Position numbers and translations under genes: made by a program. The notes below the pieces were generated by a model. That model ran no database searches. It had not been told where the DNA came from and saw nothing but the letters and a program-made list of their open reading frames with translations. DNA of 8,076 nt, taken from the NCBI GenBank assembly GCA_937894105.1, contig CALCTI010000424.1:1-8076 (forward strand). Direction: 5' to 3'. The stretch is from an uncultured cyanobacterium. Lineage in GTDB: Bacteria > Cyanobacteriota > Cyanobacteriia > CACIAM-69d. The first letter of the stretch is position 1, and every line of letters starts with the position of its first letter. Below, in pieces: positions 1-6,221 of this stretch.

Positions 1-241
1 CGTCATCTCCCTACCCCTTCAGCGACCCCATCAAAAAATCACCCGCCGGCACCCCCACCATCTCCCGCGGTGTTCCCCCCAAATCAAAAATGCGGTGTCG
101 CCCTTTCCCCTGACGTTTCTTAATTTCGCACTTACTGCCAAAGAAGCCCGACTTACAAACAACCGACGCCGTCGTATTCGTATACTCCGTTGGCGTATCG
201 GTAGGGTCTGTTGGTTGCGATTTCTCAGGTTGAGTAACTTG
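1..241 (-). pseudogene. FGE/SUMF1-domain remnant, downstream part of the EAD1 gene
   Basis: This stretch is in the same frame as the EAD1 protein, directly after its TAA stop (242-244). It reads 76 codons without a stop until a TAG at 11-13. The first part is Thr/Pro/Gln-rich linker (QVTQPEKSQPTDPTDTPTEY). A short basic, Cys-containing segment follows (VVCKSGFFGSKCEIKKRQGK), then FDLGGTP and REMVGVPAGDFLMGSLKG at about 85-14. The last part closely matches the opening of formylglycine-generating-enzyme (SUMF1) domains, usually of the type LEMVxVPGGxFLMGSPEGEGDDE. Here the TAG stands where Glu normally follows MGSxxG, and GDD continues right after it in frame, so a GAG-to-TAG substitution would explain the stop. 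In bacteria the family includes true sulfatase-maturing enzymes and many C-type-lectin-fold binding domains. The remainder lies left of the window. Sequencing error cannot be excluded, but two separate nonsense codons would be needed. Confidence 0.72.
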
Positions 242-694
242 TTACGGTGCCGTGGTTTCTGCTGGGGTAGGCGCAGTTTTCGGCGTTGGAGATACTGATG
301 GCGAATTTTTTGGGACCGGATTTTTCGCGGTCTCCCCTATCTGAATTTGATCCAGTGGGTTGGTAACGGCAGGCGGCGGCGCAGGTTTCGGCGTTGGAGA
401 TACTGATGGCGAAGCTTTTGGGACCGGACTTTTCGCGGTCTCCCCTATTTGAAAAGGATGCCTAGGATTAGCCCGCCGAAATGCCTCATACAAATCATCC
501 AAACGCCGCTCCGCCCGCGCCCACTCGATCAACTTAAAAGCTACCGTCTCCATATCCTGGCTGCTAGGGGCGATGCGTTCCAAGCTCGCATCCAGCTCAT
601 CGTGGGCAAAAATTTCCAGCCTTGTGTAGCTTAAGTAAGCATCCTGAAGGGCTGCCCGTAACGCTTTTCGATTGACATTATTCCAAGAAGCCAT
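242..694 (-). CDS. EAD1 (effector-associated, death-like) domain protein with Pro-rich repeat tail
   Basis: Residues 1-80 form a helical domain with the pattern of effector-associated domain 1: MASWNNVNRKALRAALQDAY, then the L/F-rich LEIFAHDELDASLERIAP, then LIEWARAERRLDDLYEAFRR closing with ANPRHP. EADs are predicted death-like adaptor domains that pair sensors with effectors (peptidases, TIR, NTPases and others) in bacterial conflict systems by homotypic contacts; this is family knowledge, not shown here. Residues 82-150 are two copies of a 36-residue Pro/Ser/Thr-rich unit starting QIGETAK, typical of a flexible interdomain linker. The protein stops at TAA 242-244 inside linker sequence, and the same frame continues into an FGE domain, so this is best read as the surviving N-terminal part of a longer protein. 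It could still be expressed as a free EAD adaptor. The ATG at 692-694 begins the domain exactly; only a weak GAG lies upstream. Confidence 0.75.
   Translation of the reverse strand: MASWNNVNRKALRAALQDAYLSYTRLEIFAHDELDASLERIAPSSQDMETVAFKLIEWARAERRLDDLYEAFRRANPRHPFQIGETAKSPVPKASPSVSPTPKPAPPPAVTNPLDQIQIGETAKNPVPKNSPSVSPTPKTAPTPAETTAP
278..448. repeat. 108-bp-period direct repeat in the EAD1 linker
   Basis: Two 63-bp copies, 278-340 and 386-448, differ at only a few bases and lie 108 bp apart, exactly 36 codons, so the reading frame is kept. They encode the two QIGETAK...SPSVSPTPK units of the linker. The high nucleotide identity suggests a fairly recent in-frame duplication. Confidence 0.85.
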
Positions 695-698
695 AGCT

Positions 699-807
699 CA
701 TCAAAATCGGCTACAGTCCCATAGATTCTAACCCCTACGCCCCCTACCCCGCTCTCCTAACTGCTCCCCAACCCCAAACACCTCTCCGTCATCCCATCAA
801 AATCGGC
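699..807. repeat. Pair of perfect 13-bp direct repeats upstream of the EAD1 start
   Basis: CATCAAAATCGGC occurs at 699-711 and 795-807, 96 bp apart. On the minus strand it reads GCCGATTTTGATG, and an ATG follows within a few bases in both cases (GAGCTATG for the EAD1 start; GGATG for the other). It could be a duplicated leader segment, a binding site or chance; nothing decides between these. Confidence 0.6.
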
Positions 808-868
808 GATCATAAAATACACCCACCCAAAAAACTGGACGCCCCTCACCTGAGTCAACTTTGCATCA

Positions 869-897
869 ATGACACAATCTTGGTTGCGATTTAAGAT
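869..897 (+). promoter_or_regulatory. Candidate sigma-70-type promoter for the exported-protein gene
   Basis: ATGACA (869-874) matches the -35 consensus TTGACA at five of six bases. After a 17-bp spacer, TAAGAT (892-897) matches the -10 consensus at four of six. Transcription would start near 904, leaving a leader of about 45 nt. It is the best-spaced pair I found in this gap, but it was read by eye only. Confidence 0.35.
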
Positions 898-948
898 GCC
901 CAGCATTCTCGTACTCAATTTCCACCACGTTGTGAACCACCATCACCT

Positions 949-1581
949 ATGAGTTTCCCAAAACAACTTGTACCGCTCTCCCTATTCAGCGGACTCCTCA
1001 CAATCCTCCTCAGCAGCCTTTCCCCCGCCTCTTCCCAGTCGCCCCTAACCGTCACCCCCCTCGCCTCAATCCCCGACACCGCCACCATCCGCGTCGAAGG
1101 AGAACCGGTACAGGTGTCGCTAGAGCGTTTTCGTCCTGAGGGTGTACCCATCGAAATGGGAGTCCCCGAAAATTCCTTTGTAACTCGGGTGGATAAAACG
1201 CCGCGTATAGCACGGGTTCGCCTATCCGACGGTCGCCAGGGACAGGTCACCAACGACAATGCCCGCATTAATATCATCTGGTTCAAAGACCTAATGGGCA
1301 TGGACAATATTGACGATGTGGAAGCGTGGCTATTTGAGAACTCGCAAGAGCGTGGCATTACCCTACAGCCCATCCGAGACCGGCGAGCAACCTACCCCTG
1401 GGTCAGAAAAAGGTGGCGTTTTGAGCAGGGCACCAGCCCTCGCAATTCCTTTGCAGGAAGGGCGTTAATTGGTCAACTCAATGGTCAATATTTTGTGGTT
1501 GTACATCAACTACCAGTCGATAGTCTGGAGGGCTACGGTCCCCGTATTGATGCTGTGCTCAGAACGCTTCAAGCCCGTTAA
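949..1581 (+). CDS. Exported protein of unknown function (cleavable signal peptide)
   Basis: The 210-residue product begins MSFPKQ, followed by a hydrophobic stretch (LVPLSLFSGLLTILLSSL, residues 7-24) and a signal-peptidase-I-like site around SPA|SSQ (after residue 27). The mature part would be about 183 residues, periplasmic or extracellular. There is no cysteine anywhere, so it is neither a lipoprotein nor disulfide-bonded. The mature region alternates short beta-like stretches (ATIRVEGEPVQVSLERF; RIARVRLSDGRQGQV) with an acidic helix (DNIDDVEAWLFENSQERG). Its end (GRALIGQLNGQYFVVVHQL, then a short helix) resembles a small alpha/beta domain. I recognise no family. The ATG at 949 precedes the signal peptide directly; no Shine-Dalgarno is visible, which is common in cyanobacteria. 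The gene stands alone, with a candidate promoter upstream and a strong terminator downstream, so it is probably monocistronic. Confidence 0.8.
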   Translation: MSFPKQLVPLSLFSGLLTILLSSLSPASSQSPLTVTPLASIPDTATIRVEGEPVQVSLERFRPEGVPIEMGVPENSFVTRVDKTPRIARVRLSDGRQGQVTNDNARINIIWFKDLMGMDNIDDVEAWLFENSQERGITLQPIRDRRATYPWVRKRWRFEQGTSPRNSFAGRALIGQLNGQYFVVVHQLPVDSLEGYGPRIDAVLRTLQAR

Positions 1582-1598
1582 TCTTCAAGCTCGTTAAT
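1567..1598. repeat. 16-bp tandem duplication across the stop codon of the exported-protein gene
   Basis: CTTCAAGCCCGTTAAT (1567-1582) is followed at once by CTTCAAGCTCGTTAAT (1583-1598), with a single C/T difference. The first copy carries the TAA stop at 1579-1581. The duplication lies mostly in non-coding DNA and does not alter the protein end. Confidence 0.85.
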
Positions 1599-1611
1599 TT
1601 GACATTTCTAT

Positions 1612-1649
1612 TGCCAAGGACTGTACCGATTCCAGTTCTTGGCATTTTT
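1612..1649 (+). terminator. Rho-independent terminator of the exported-protein gene
   Basis: TGCCAAGGACTG (1612-1623) pairs with CAGTTCTTGGCA (1633-1644): twelve pairs including one G-U, with a 9-nt loop. TTTTT (1645-1649) follows. On the minus strand no T-run follows the stem, so it should work mainly for plus-strand transcription. Confidence 0.88.
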
Positions 1650-1676
1650 CAATGGAGTTTGAAAAGATCTAAAACT

Positions 1677-2732
1677 TTAGAAAACGAACTGAGGATGATC
1701 CGAATCTAGTTTAGTTGTCTCCCCATTAGGTGACGTCTTAGCTTCTTTTTTTTCTGCCAATTTAAATATACTTTTCCACGCATTCATAATGCTATTTTCT
1801 TCGGCTTCCTTGGAATAAGTCTGTCGAATAAACTGGCAGCCCTGTTGTGTCATTAAAGGTAAGCGATTGGTTGGAGATTTTGCTTGCTCCAAAACCTCTT
1901 CCACTTTGCGGGCGATCGCCAAAACATCCCCACACTCCACGGGATACCCATGCTCTTCCGTAAAGAACTCTCGCCCACCAATACCGTGATATCCAACCAC
2001 AACGCACCCACACAACATAGCCTCAGCCACGGGCAAACCGAACCCTTCAGGATGACCAAAGCTTATAAATAACAACGACTCCTGCATAACTTTTGCCACT
2101 TCCTGCTCACACATTCCATCAATAGGAATAACAGTGACGTTATTAAGAAGCCCGCGATATTTAAGGATATTAAAAACCTGCTCCGCATCGTCCGCATTTT
2201 TACGCGGCATATAACAAATTTGCCTTTTTTTCTGACTGCTCCACTGAAAAATATCCGGATCAAGACTGTAAAAAATTCGGAATAAATCAGCCGACGGAAA
2301 AGTGTAGTTTAAATATTGAAAGCTTTCCTGGGAAACAGTAATCGTCGCCAAAGTATCAGGATGTAGATACTGGGAATCGGCGATCGCTGATAAAGCGGGA
2401 GGATAATTTTGAAAAGTATAAAATCCGTTTTGATTAAAGATCACCTTTTTAATATTGGGAAGAATTTTTGACGATTGAACTCCCAACACTTCAGGCATTG
2501 CAACAATATCTCGGGATCCTAAAGTAACTTCTTCAACGCTAGTAACTGGAGTATTATTTTCAAACCAGGTACATCGAAACCCTGAATTTTGTTGCAGTAC
2601 CTGAGCATTAACACCATTTCTGCTCAAAATATCCACATGGTGATAGAGCTGCTTAATACCTCCCCACGGATCATTATCATCAAAACAAAAGATGAAAACG
2701 TTATAGGGATATTGCTCTGAAGTAAGCTTCAT
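1677..2732 (-). CDS. GT4-type glycosyltransferase (GT-B fold)
   Basis: This 351-residue protein should transfer a sugar from a nucleotide-sugar donor, retaining anomeric configuration, in the cytoplasm. The N-terminal half has a GT-B start (NVFIFCFDDNDPWGGIKQLY, with the Gly pair at 24-25). The C-terminal half carries the family signature HPEGFGLPVAEAMLCGC, an E-x7-E motif with Glu229 and Glu237, followed by GIGGREFF and the EEHGYPVECGD phosphate/nucleotide-binding region. The length is near normal for the family. Donor and acceptor cannot be read from the sequence. It is the last gene of the minus-strand glycosyltransferase cluster, 159 bp after the large one, and is visibly more AT-rich than that neighbour. 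The ATG at 2730-2732 precedes the first beta strand; no clear Shine-Dalgarno or promoter is seen, so it may be read through from upstream. The polar tail after residue 325 looks disordered. Confidence 0.87.
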   Translation of the reverse strand: MKLTSEQYPYNVFIFCFDDNDPWGGIKQLYHHVDILSRNGVNAQVLQQNSGFRCTWFENNTPVTSVEEVTLGSRDIVAMPEVLGVQSSKILPNIKKVIFNQNGFYTFQNYPPALSAIADSQYLHPDTLATITVSQESFQYLNYTFPSADLFRIFYSLDPDIFQWSSQKKRQICYMPRKNADDAEQVFNILKYRGLLNNVTVIPIDGMCEQEVAKVMQESLLFISFGHPEGFGLPVAEAMLCGCVVVGYHGIGGREFFTEEHGYPVECGDVLAIARKVEEVLEQAKSPTNRLPLMTQQGCQFIRQTYSKEAEENSIMNAWKSIFKLAEKKEAKTSPNGETTKLDSDHPQFVF

Positions 2733-2846
2733 AAACCGGGATATTAACTGTAGATACTAACCACAGTTTCTGAGGGAAAAATGCCAGTAAAATTATTCTC
2801 TAAACCTACCTTTTAGGCTTGCATATACGCTTATTTAACTAAGTGG

Positions 2847-2885
2847 TTTGATTGGGTTATTTGATTAGATTATTTGATGAAATTG
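2847..2885. repeat. Three tandem 13-bp units after the large glycosyltransferase gene
   Basis: TTTGATTGGGTTA (2847-2859), TTTGATTAGATTA (2860-2872) and TTTGATGAAATTG (2873-2885) follow one another without a gap. They start 6 bp past the stop codon of the large gene, in an AT-rich 159-bp spacer (2733-2891). The spacer holds no recognisable terminator or convincing promoter. Confidence 0.7.
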
Positions 2886-2891
2886 CTGGCG

Positions 2892-5800
2892 CTAAACTGC
2901 TGGGATGCCGAATACAGCTTTGTAATGGGGTAAGAGCCAATGGGGTAAACGTTGTTCCGCATTACTAACTTTCATTGAGCCAGGAACGAAGTACAGCATT
3001 CCCCCTAACAGTGCCGTTAATCCTGGCGGCTGCTCAATACCGGTGCCAATTTTCTCAGTTAATTCTTGTCTGAAATTGGTTTCAGCATCAGTTAAAGGTT
3101 CTCGTTGGAAGCCACTCTTTAAAAATACGCAGTAGCGCTGACCAAATTCGCTAGAAAATACGGATTCTAGATTTTGGGCGTCAATATTTAACCAAGTTTG
3201 GGCAATTTGCTGACGTAAGTTTCGCAGATTTTCCACGATCGCCGGGTCAGACGGATCAATTTCATACAGGTTCAAACAGCCCAATAGTCGATTCAAAAAC
3301 GCCATATCTTGATGGGGCAAGACGGTGGCGCTGGGAGATAAGGGCGCAACCGAAGACAAGGAAGGCTCAGGCTGAGCACCGCTGTCAAAAATACTTTGAT
3401 AATCACTGAGTAGCCAGGAGGGAAGGCGACTTGCCGCATCGCGCACCTGCATGTTGCCGGGAGGAAGATACAGCATTACCCCCAACAGGGACTGTAGTCC
3501 AAAGGGTGAATCAAAGCCCTGTTTTAACGCTTCAGATAGCTCCTGTAAACAAGATTTTTCTGGCTCCAGCAAGGGTTCACGGTGAAATCCACTTTTCAAA
3601 AATGCTAGGTAATTTTGCCCAAGGGGACCTTTATAAATTTGTTCTAAGGTTGCAGCTGGAACCTGTAGCCACAAACCGGCGATCGCCTGGCGAGTCTCAC
3701 GACACCGACTAATCACCTTGGGATCGGTGGGGCTAACGGCGTAAAGATTGGCACACCCCACTAGCTGATTTAAAAAAGCTTCATCCCACAGGGGCTTCGC
3801 ATCAGGCGGCATATTTGGCGATGCAGGATCTGGCTGAGCAATTGCCCCATCCGCCGATGAGATTTCCGCCCCTTGGGAGACTGCCCCTTGGGAAACCGCT
3901 CCTTCGAAACGTTGTTTGTAGTCCAGCAATAGCCAAGGGGGTAGGCGATTTTCCGCATCGCGCACCTGCATTTTCCCTGGAGGGAAGTAAAGCATTACCC
4001 CCAGCAAAGCGTTGACTGCCCCTGGCTGCTCTACCCCTTGGGAAACCGCTTGGGTTAGCTCCTGCAATAGCTGTTGCTCTTCGTCCGTTAAGGGATTTTG
4101 CTGAAACCCACTGTGTAAAAGTTGCTGGTATGCGCTGCCGAGGGGGCTGTTGTACAGGGTTTCCAAGGCGTCCGCTGGCGCATTGAGCCAAAACTGGGCG
4201 ACCTGCTTACGCATTTCCCGCAAGATAGCAATGGTGCTTGGGTCCTGCGGGGTGTGCTTGTATACATTAAGACAGCTTTGAAGCTGGTTAATCAGCCAGG
4301 TCATAAATTGGGAAGACAGGGGTGGGGACGGAAGACGGGGCAGGGAATTAAGAGGGATGGAGGCGATCGCCCCTGGCAGTGATGGGGTCGGCGACGTTGA
4401 CGAAGATGACAAGACGGACGGCATCACTGACGGTGTTGATTGGGCACGCTTCAAAAGCTTTTGGAATTGTATCTCTAGCTGGGCCACTGAACGCTTAATA
4501 TCAAATTTTTCTAGGGCTTGCTGCTGCCCCTGCTGGGCGATCGTTGCCCACTGGTCTGGATTTTTGAGCAAATGGTACAGCGCCCCAGCCAATATCACCG
4601 AATCATTGGGAGGAACCGTTAACCCACTGACCCCATTTTCCACCACCTCTGCCGCGCCACCGACCCCGCTGGTAATCACCGTAAGCCCCGCCGCCATCGC
4701 CTCCACCTGGGTAATACCAAAGGCCTCGTCCATAATCGACGGAAAAACCAAGATATTGTGCTGGCGATGGAATGCAACTAACTGCTGGCGATCCAGCAAG
4801 CCCGCAAAACTGACACAGTCACCCAACCCCGCCTGTTCAATATACTGATCCAGCTCTTTTTTATACTCGCCGTGAATAGCATCACCGGCGATGGAACAGG
4901 TAAAGGGAATTCCCTGTTGCTGTAAACGCTGGAGAGCCTCTAGCAAAATATGAACCCCTTTGCTAGCGATAACTAAGCCTGCGTAGCCAATGCGTAGGGC
5001 GTCGCGAGGGGGCAGCGTGGGCTGATAAAACTCTCGCACCAGGGCGCTGGGATAGACGGTGATGCTGTCTTGCACCGGGAACTGGTGTTCTAGGAGGCGA
5101 TCGCGGACGTAATGGCTCGCCACTGCCAAATGATACAGAGGGTGCCTAGGGTACTCCTGAAGTGAATAGGGGGGGGACGCAAAACCCAAATGGTGAATGA
5201 TTGGAATATGTCGTTCCAGCAGCGGATAAAAAATACGGCTCCCCAGAAATGTGATATTCCCGATCAAACATAAATCCGGCTGGAACGTGGCGATCGCCTG
5301 GGACAGATACTGATGGTTGTGGCGAACCACATCTAAAATCTGCTGCTCGTCTTCGAAAGCGCGGGTCCCTTCGTGGTACGTGCCAAAAAGTTGAAGATTC
5401 CGATCCACCGACGGCTCAGGTTGTTCAATGTCTCCTAAATAAGCAGCATTGGACGTTAGCACCTGCACCGTATGTCTGTTATGGCTTAGTCCCGCCGCAA
5501 AATCCGCAATGGATCGCCCATACCCCCCCAGCTCTTGGGGAGGATATAGGTTGCTAATGACCAAAATTCGCTGGGGCGGCAACGAAGACGACATGGAATT
5601 AGCCACCGGTGACGGTTGCACAACGGCGGAAGATCGCCCCAAAACCACTGGAGTTTCCGGAGATAATCCCCCTTGACTCACCGTCTCCAGGAATTGATTG
5701 AGGGGCTGGGCCCGGTGAAATATTGCTAACCCTGGCTGAGCCATTGACACCGCTTCTAACTCCCCCAACCGTTGGCGCAGTTCATTAGTAGACGGCTGCC

Positions 5801-6221
5801 ATGGGCGATCGCTCACCAGCAATAGGTTCTCAAAGGAAATCTGCTGAAGCTTGTCTAAAAAAACTGACCCGTCTAGCTGACTAGGATCTACCACAAGCCA
5901 GTGCCATTGCTTGCCCGTCGCCGCCGCGTCACTTAACACTGGAATGCGATCGCCCATGGCACATTGGTCCAGCCAGGGATCCACCCTGTGCGAATCCTGC
6001 TTCAAGCAACTGGGCTTTAGCCGAGGCAAATCCACCGCATCCGTCGCCAGATGGGGATCCACGGAGCTATCTAACAAAATCTCCAACGGCTGAAGCGATC
6101 GCAAATGGGCTTCCTGCAACACCTCGTAGGCAGCAGCCCGTTGCTTCAAAGATAGTGCAGTGGAACGTAGCAATGTTTCCCCCAACCTCAAACTTGAACG
6201 CGGCGATCCGCAGCAGCACAA
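2892..6221 (-). CDS. Large multidomain protein: GT4 glycosyltransferase plus three tandem unassigned domains
   Basis: Numbered from TTG 6219-6221, the protein has 1109 residues in three parts. Residues 1-215 include an alternating strand/helix segment (WHWLVVDPSQLDGSVFLDKL to about 200) that I cannot assign. Residues 217-592 are a GT4, GT-B-fold glycosyltransferase: RILVISNLYPPQELGGYGRS with the donor-side Gly pair, then IGYAGLVIASKGVHILLEAL, then DEAFGITQVEAMAAG holding the E-x7-E motif (Glu499, Glu507). After a Ser/Pro linker (593-637) come three ~130-residue repeats at about 638-772, 814-945 and 973-1104. They share LLGxMLYxPPGxMxVxxAxxRLPxWLLxxY and a SGFxxxPL motif. The enzyme should act in cytoplasmic glycan assembly, and the repeats may bind a partner or glycan, which is inference. 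The start is uncertain. TTG 6221 lies inside the preceding gene and gives an odd MCCCG end; TTG 6171-6173, five bases after GGGGG, is the better guess. The first in-frame ATG is at codon 89. Confidence 0.88.
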   Translation of the reverse strand: MCCCGSPRSSLRLGETLLRSTALSLKQRAAAYEVLQEAHLRSLQPLEILLDSSVDPHLATDAVDLPRLKPSCLKQDSHRVDPWLDQCAMGDRIPVLSDAAATGKQWHWLVVDPSQLDGSVFLDKLQQISFENLLLVSDRPWQPSTNELRQRLGELEAVSMAQPGLAIFHRAQPLNQFLETVSQGGLSPETPVVLGRSSAVVQPSPVANSMSSSLPPQRILVISNLYPPQELGGYGRSIADFAAGLSHNRHTVQVLTSNAAYLGDIEQPEPSVDRNLQLFGTYHEGTRAFEDEQQILDVVRHNHQYLSQAIATFQPDLCLIGNITFLGSRIFYPLLERHIPIIHHLGFASPPYSLQEYPRHPLYHLAVASHYVRDRLLEHQFPVQDSITVYPSALVREFYQPTLPPRDALRIGYAGLVIASKGVHILLEALQRLQQQGIPFTCSIAGDAIHGEYKKELDQYIEQAGLGDCVSFAGLLDRQQLVAFHRQHNILVFPSIMDEAFGITQVEAMAAGLTVITSGVGGAAEVVENGVSGLTVPPNDSVILAGALYHLLKNPDQWATIAQQGQQQALEKFDIKRSVAQLEIQFQKLLKRAQSTPSVMPSVLSSSSTSPTPSLPGAIASIPLNSLPRLPSPPLSSQFMTWLINQLQSCLNVYKHTPQDPSTIAILREMRKQVAQFWLNAPADALETLYNSPLGSAYQQLLHSGFQQNPLTDEEQQLLQELTQAVSQGVEQPGAVNALLGVMLYFPPGKMQVRDAENRLPPWLLLDYKQRFEGAVSQGAVSQGAEISSADGAIAQPDPASPNMPPDAKPLWDEAFLNQLVGCANLYAVSPTDPKVISRCRETRQAIAGLWLQVPAATLEQIYKGPLGQNYLAFLKSGFHREPLLEPEKSCLQELSEALKQGFDSPFGLQSLLGVMLYLPPGNMQVRDAASRLPSWLLSDYQSIFDSGAQPEPSLSSVAPLSPSATVLPHQDMAFLNRLLGCLNLYEIDPSDPAIVENLRNLRQQIAQTWLNIDAQNLESVFSSEFGQRYCVFLKSGFQREPLTDAETNFRQELTEKIGTGIEQPPGLTALLGGMLYFVPGSMKVSNAEQRLPHWLLPHYKAVFGIPAV
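2910..4310 (-). repeat. Triple ~130-residue domain repeat encoded in the large glycosyltransferase
   Basis: The copies lie at about 3906-4310 (first), 3387-3782 (second) and 2910-3305 (third). Each begins with a helix of the type FLNxLxGCxNLYxxxPxDP and passes through W-L and LGxxY segments. A SGFxxxPL motif comes next, and the copy ends in GxMLYxPPGxMxVxxAxxRLPxWLL. The second and third copies are the more alike in protein (GCANLY/GCLNLY; FLKSGFHREPL/FLKSGFQREPL). The first two share long DNA identities, such as GCATCGCGCACCTGCAT at 3435 and 3955. I cannot attach a domain name. Confidence 0.85.
3868..3912. repeat. 15-bp tandem repeats in the linker between domain copies 1 and 2
   Basis: GCCCCTTGGGAGACT (3868-3882) and GCCCCTTGGGAAACC (3883-3897) are followed by a decayed third unit (3898-3912). 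In the protein they give GAVSQGAVSQGA. The 17-mer CCCCTTGGGAAACCGCT at 3884-3900 recurs exactly at 4034-4050 inside repeat copy 1, 150 bp away and in the same frame, so the motif may have spread from there. Confidence 0.8.
6171..6189 (-). promoter_or_regulatory. Possible ribosome binding site and TTG start of the large glycosyltransferase
   Basis: Just past the TGA (6188-6190) of the CgeB-like gene, the minus strand reads GAGGTTGGGGGAAACATTG. The G-run at 6179-6183 lies five bases before an in-frame TTG (6171-6173), and GAGG lies farther off at 6186-6189. Termination and restart here would couple the two genes. TTG 6183-6185 is also in frame but has no spacer from the GAGG. Confidence 0.4.

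Larger units (their letters stand above)
695..948. other. Intergenic region with possible decayed minus-strand coding remnants
   Basis: This gap separates the divergently transcribed EAD1 gene and the exported-protein gene. On the minus strand two short frames overlap. One is an ATG frame at 757-906 (49 residues, including GVQFFGWVYFMIADFDGMTE). The other is an ATG frame at 866-943 (25 residues, MVVHNVVEIEYENAGHLKSQ...), whose frame beyond its TGA reads VDSGEGRPVFWVGVFYDRRF before another stop. Both look more protein-like than random non-coding DNA, which would fit a small frameshifted gene, but I recognise neither. I see no RNA gene. The candidate plus-strand promoter and a 13-bp repeat are listed separately. 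Confidence 0.35.

Noticed and set aside
95..298. 67-codon plus-strand frame opposite the EAD1-FGE gene
   Set aside because: Its Arg-rich low-complexity product is the complement of the Pro/Thr-rich linker and the FGE start.
915..1373. 152-codon minus-strand frame opposite the exported-protein gene
   Set aside because: The plus-strand gene has a signal peptide, a candidate promoter and a matching terminator. The antisense frame has no recognisable features and a shadow-like, Arg/Ser-rich composition.
1612..1649. Bidirectional terminator also serving the minus-strand GT4 gene
   Set aside because: The stem is symmetric, but on the minus strand it is followed by ATAGAAATG rather than a T-run.
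3431..4848. Plus-strand open frames opposite the large glycosyltransferase gene
   Set aside because: They lie antisense to well-supported domain sequence and show no domain motifs, so they are shadows of the high-GC coding strand.
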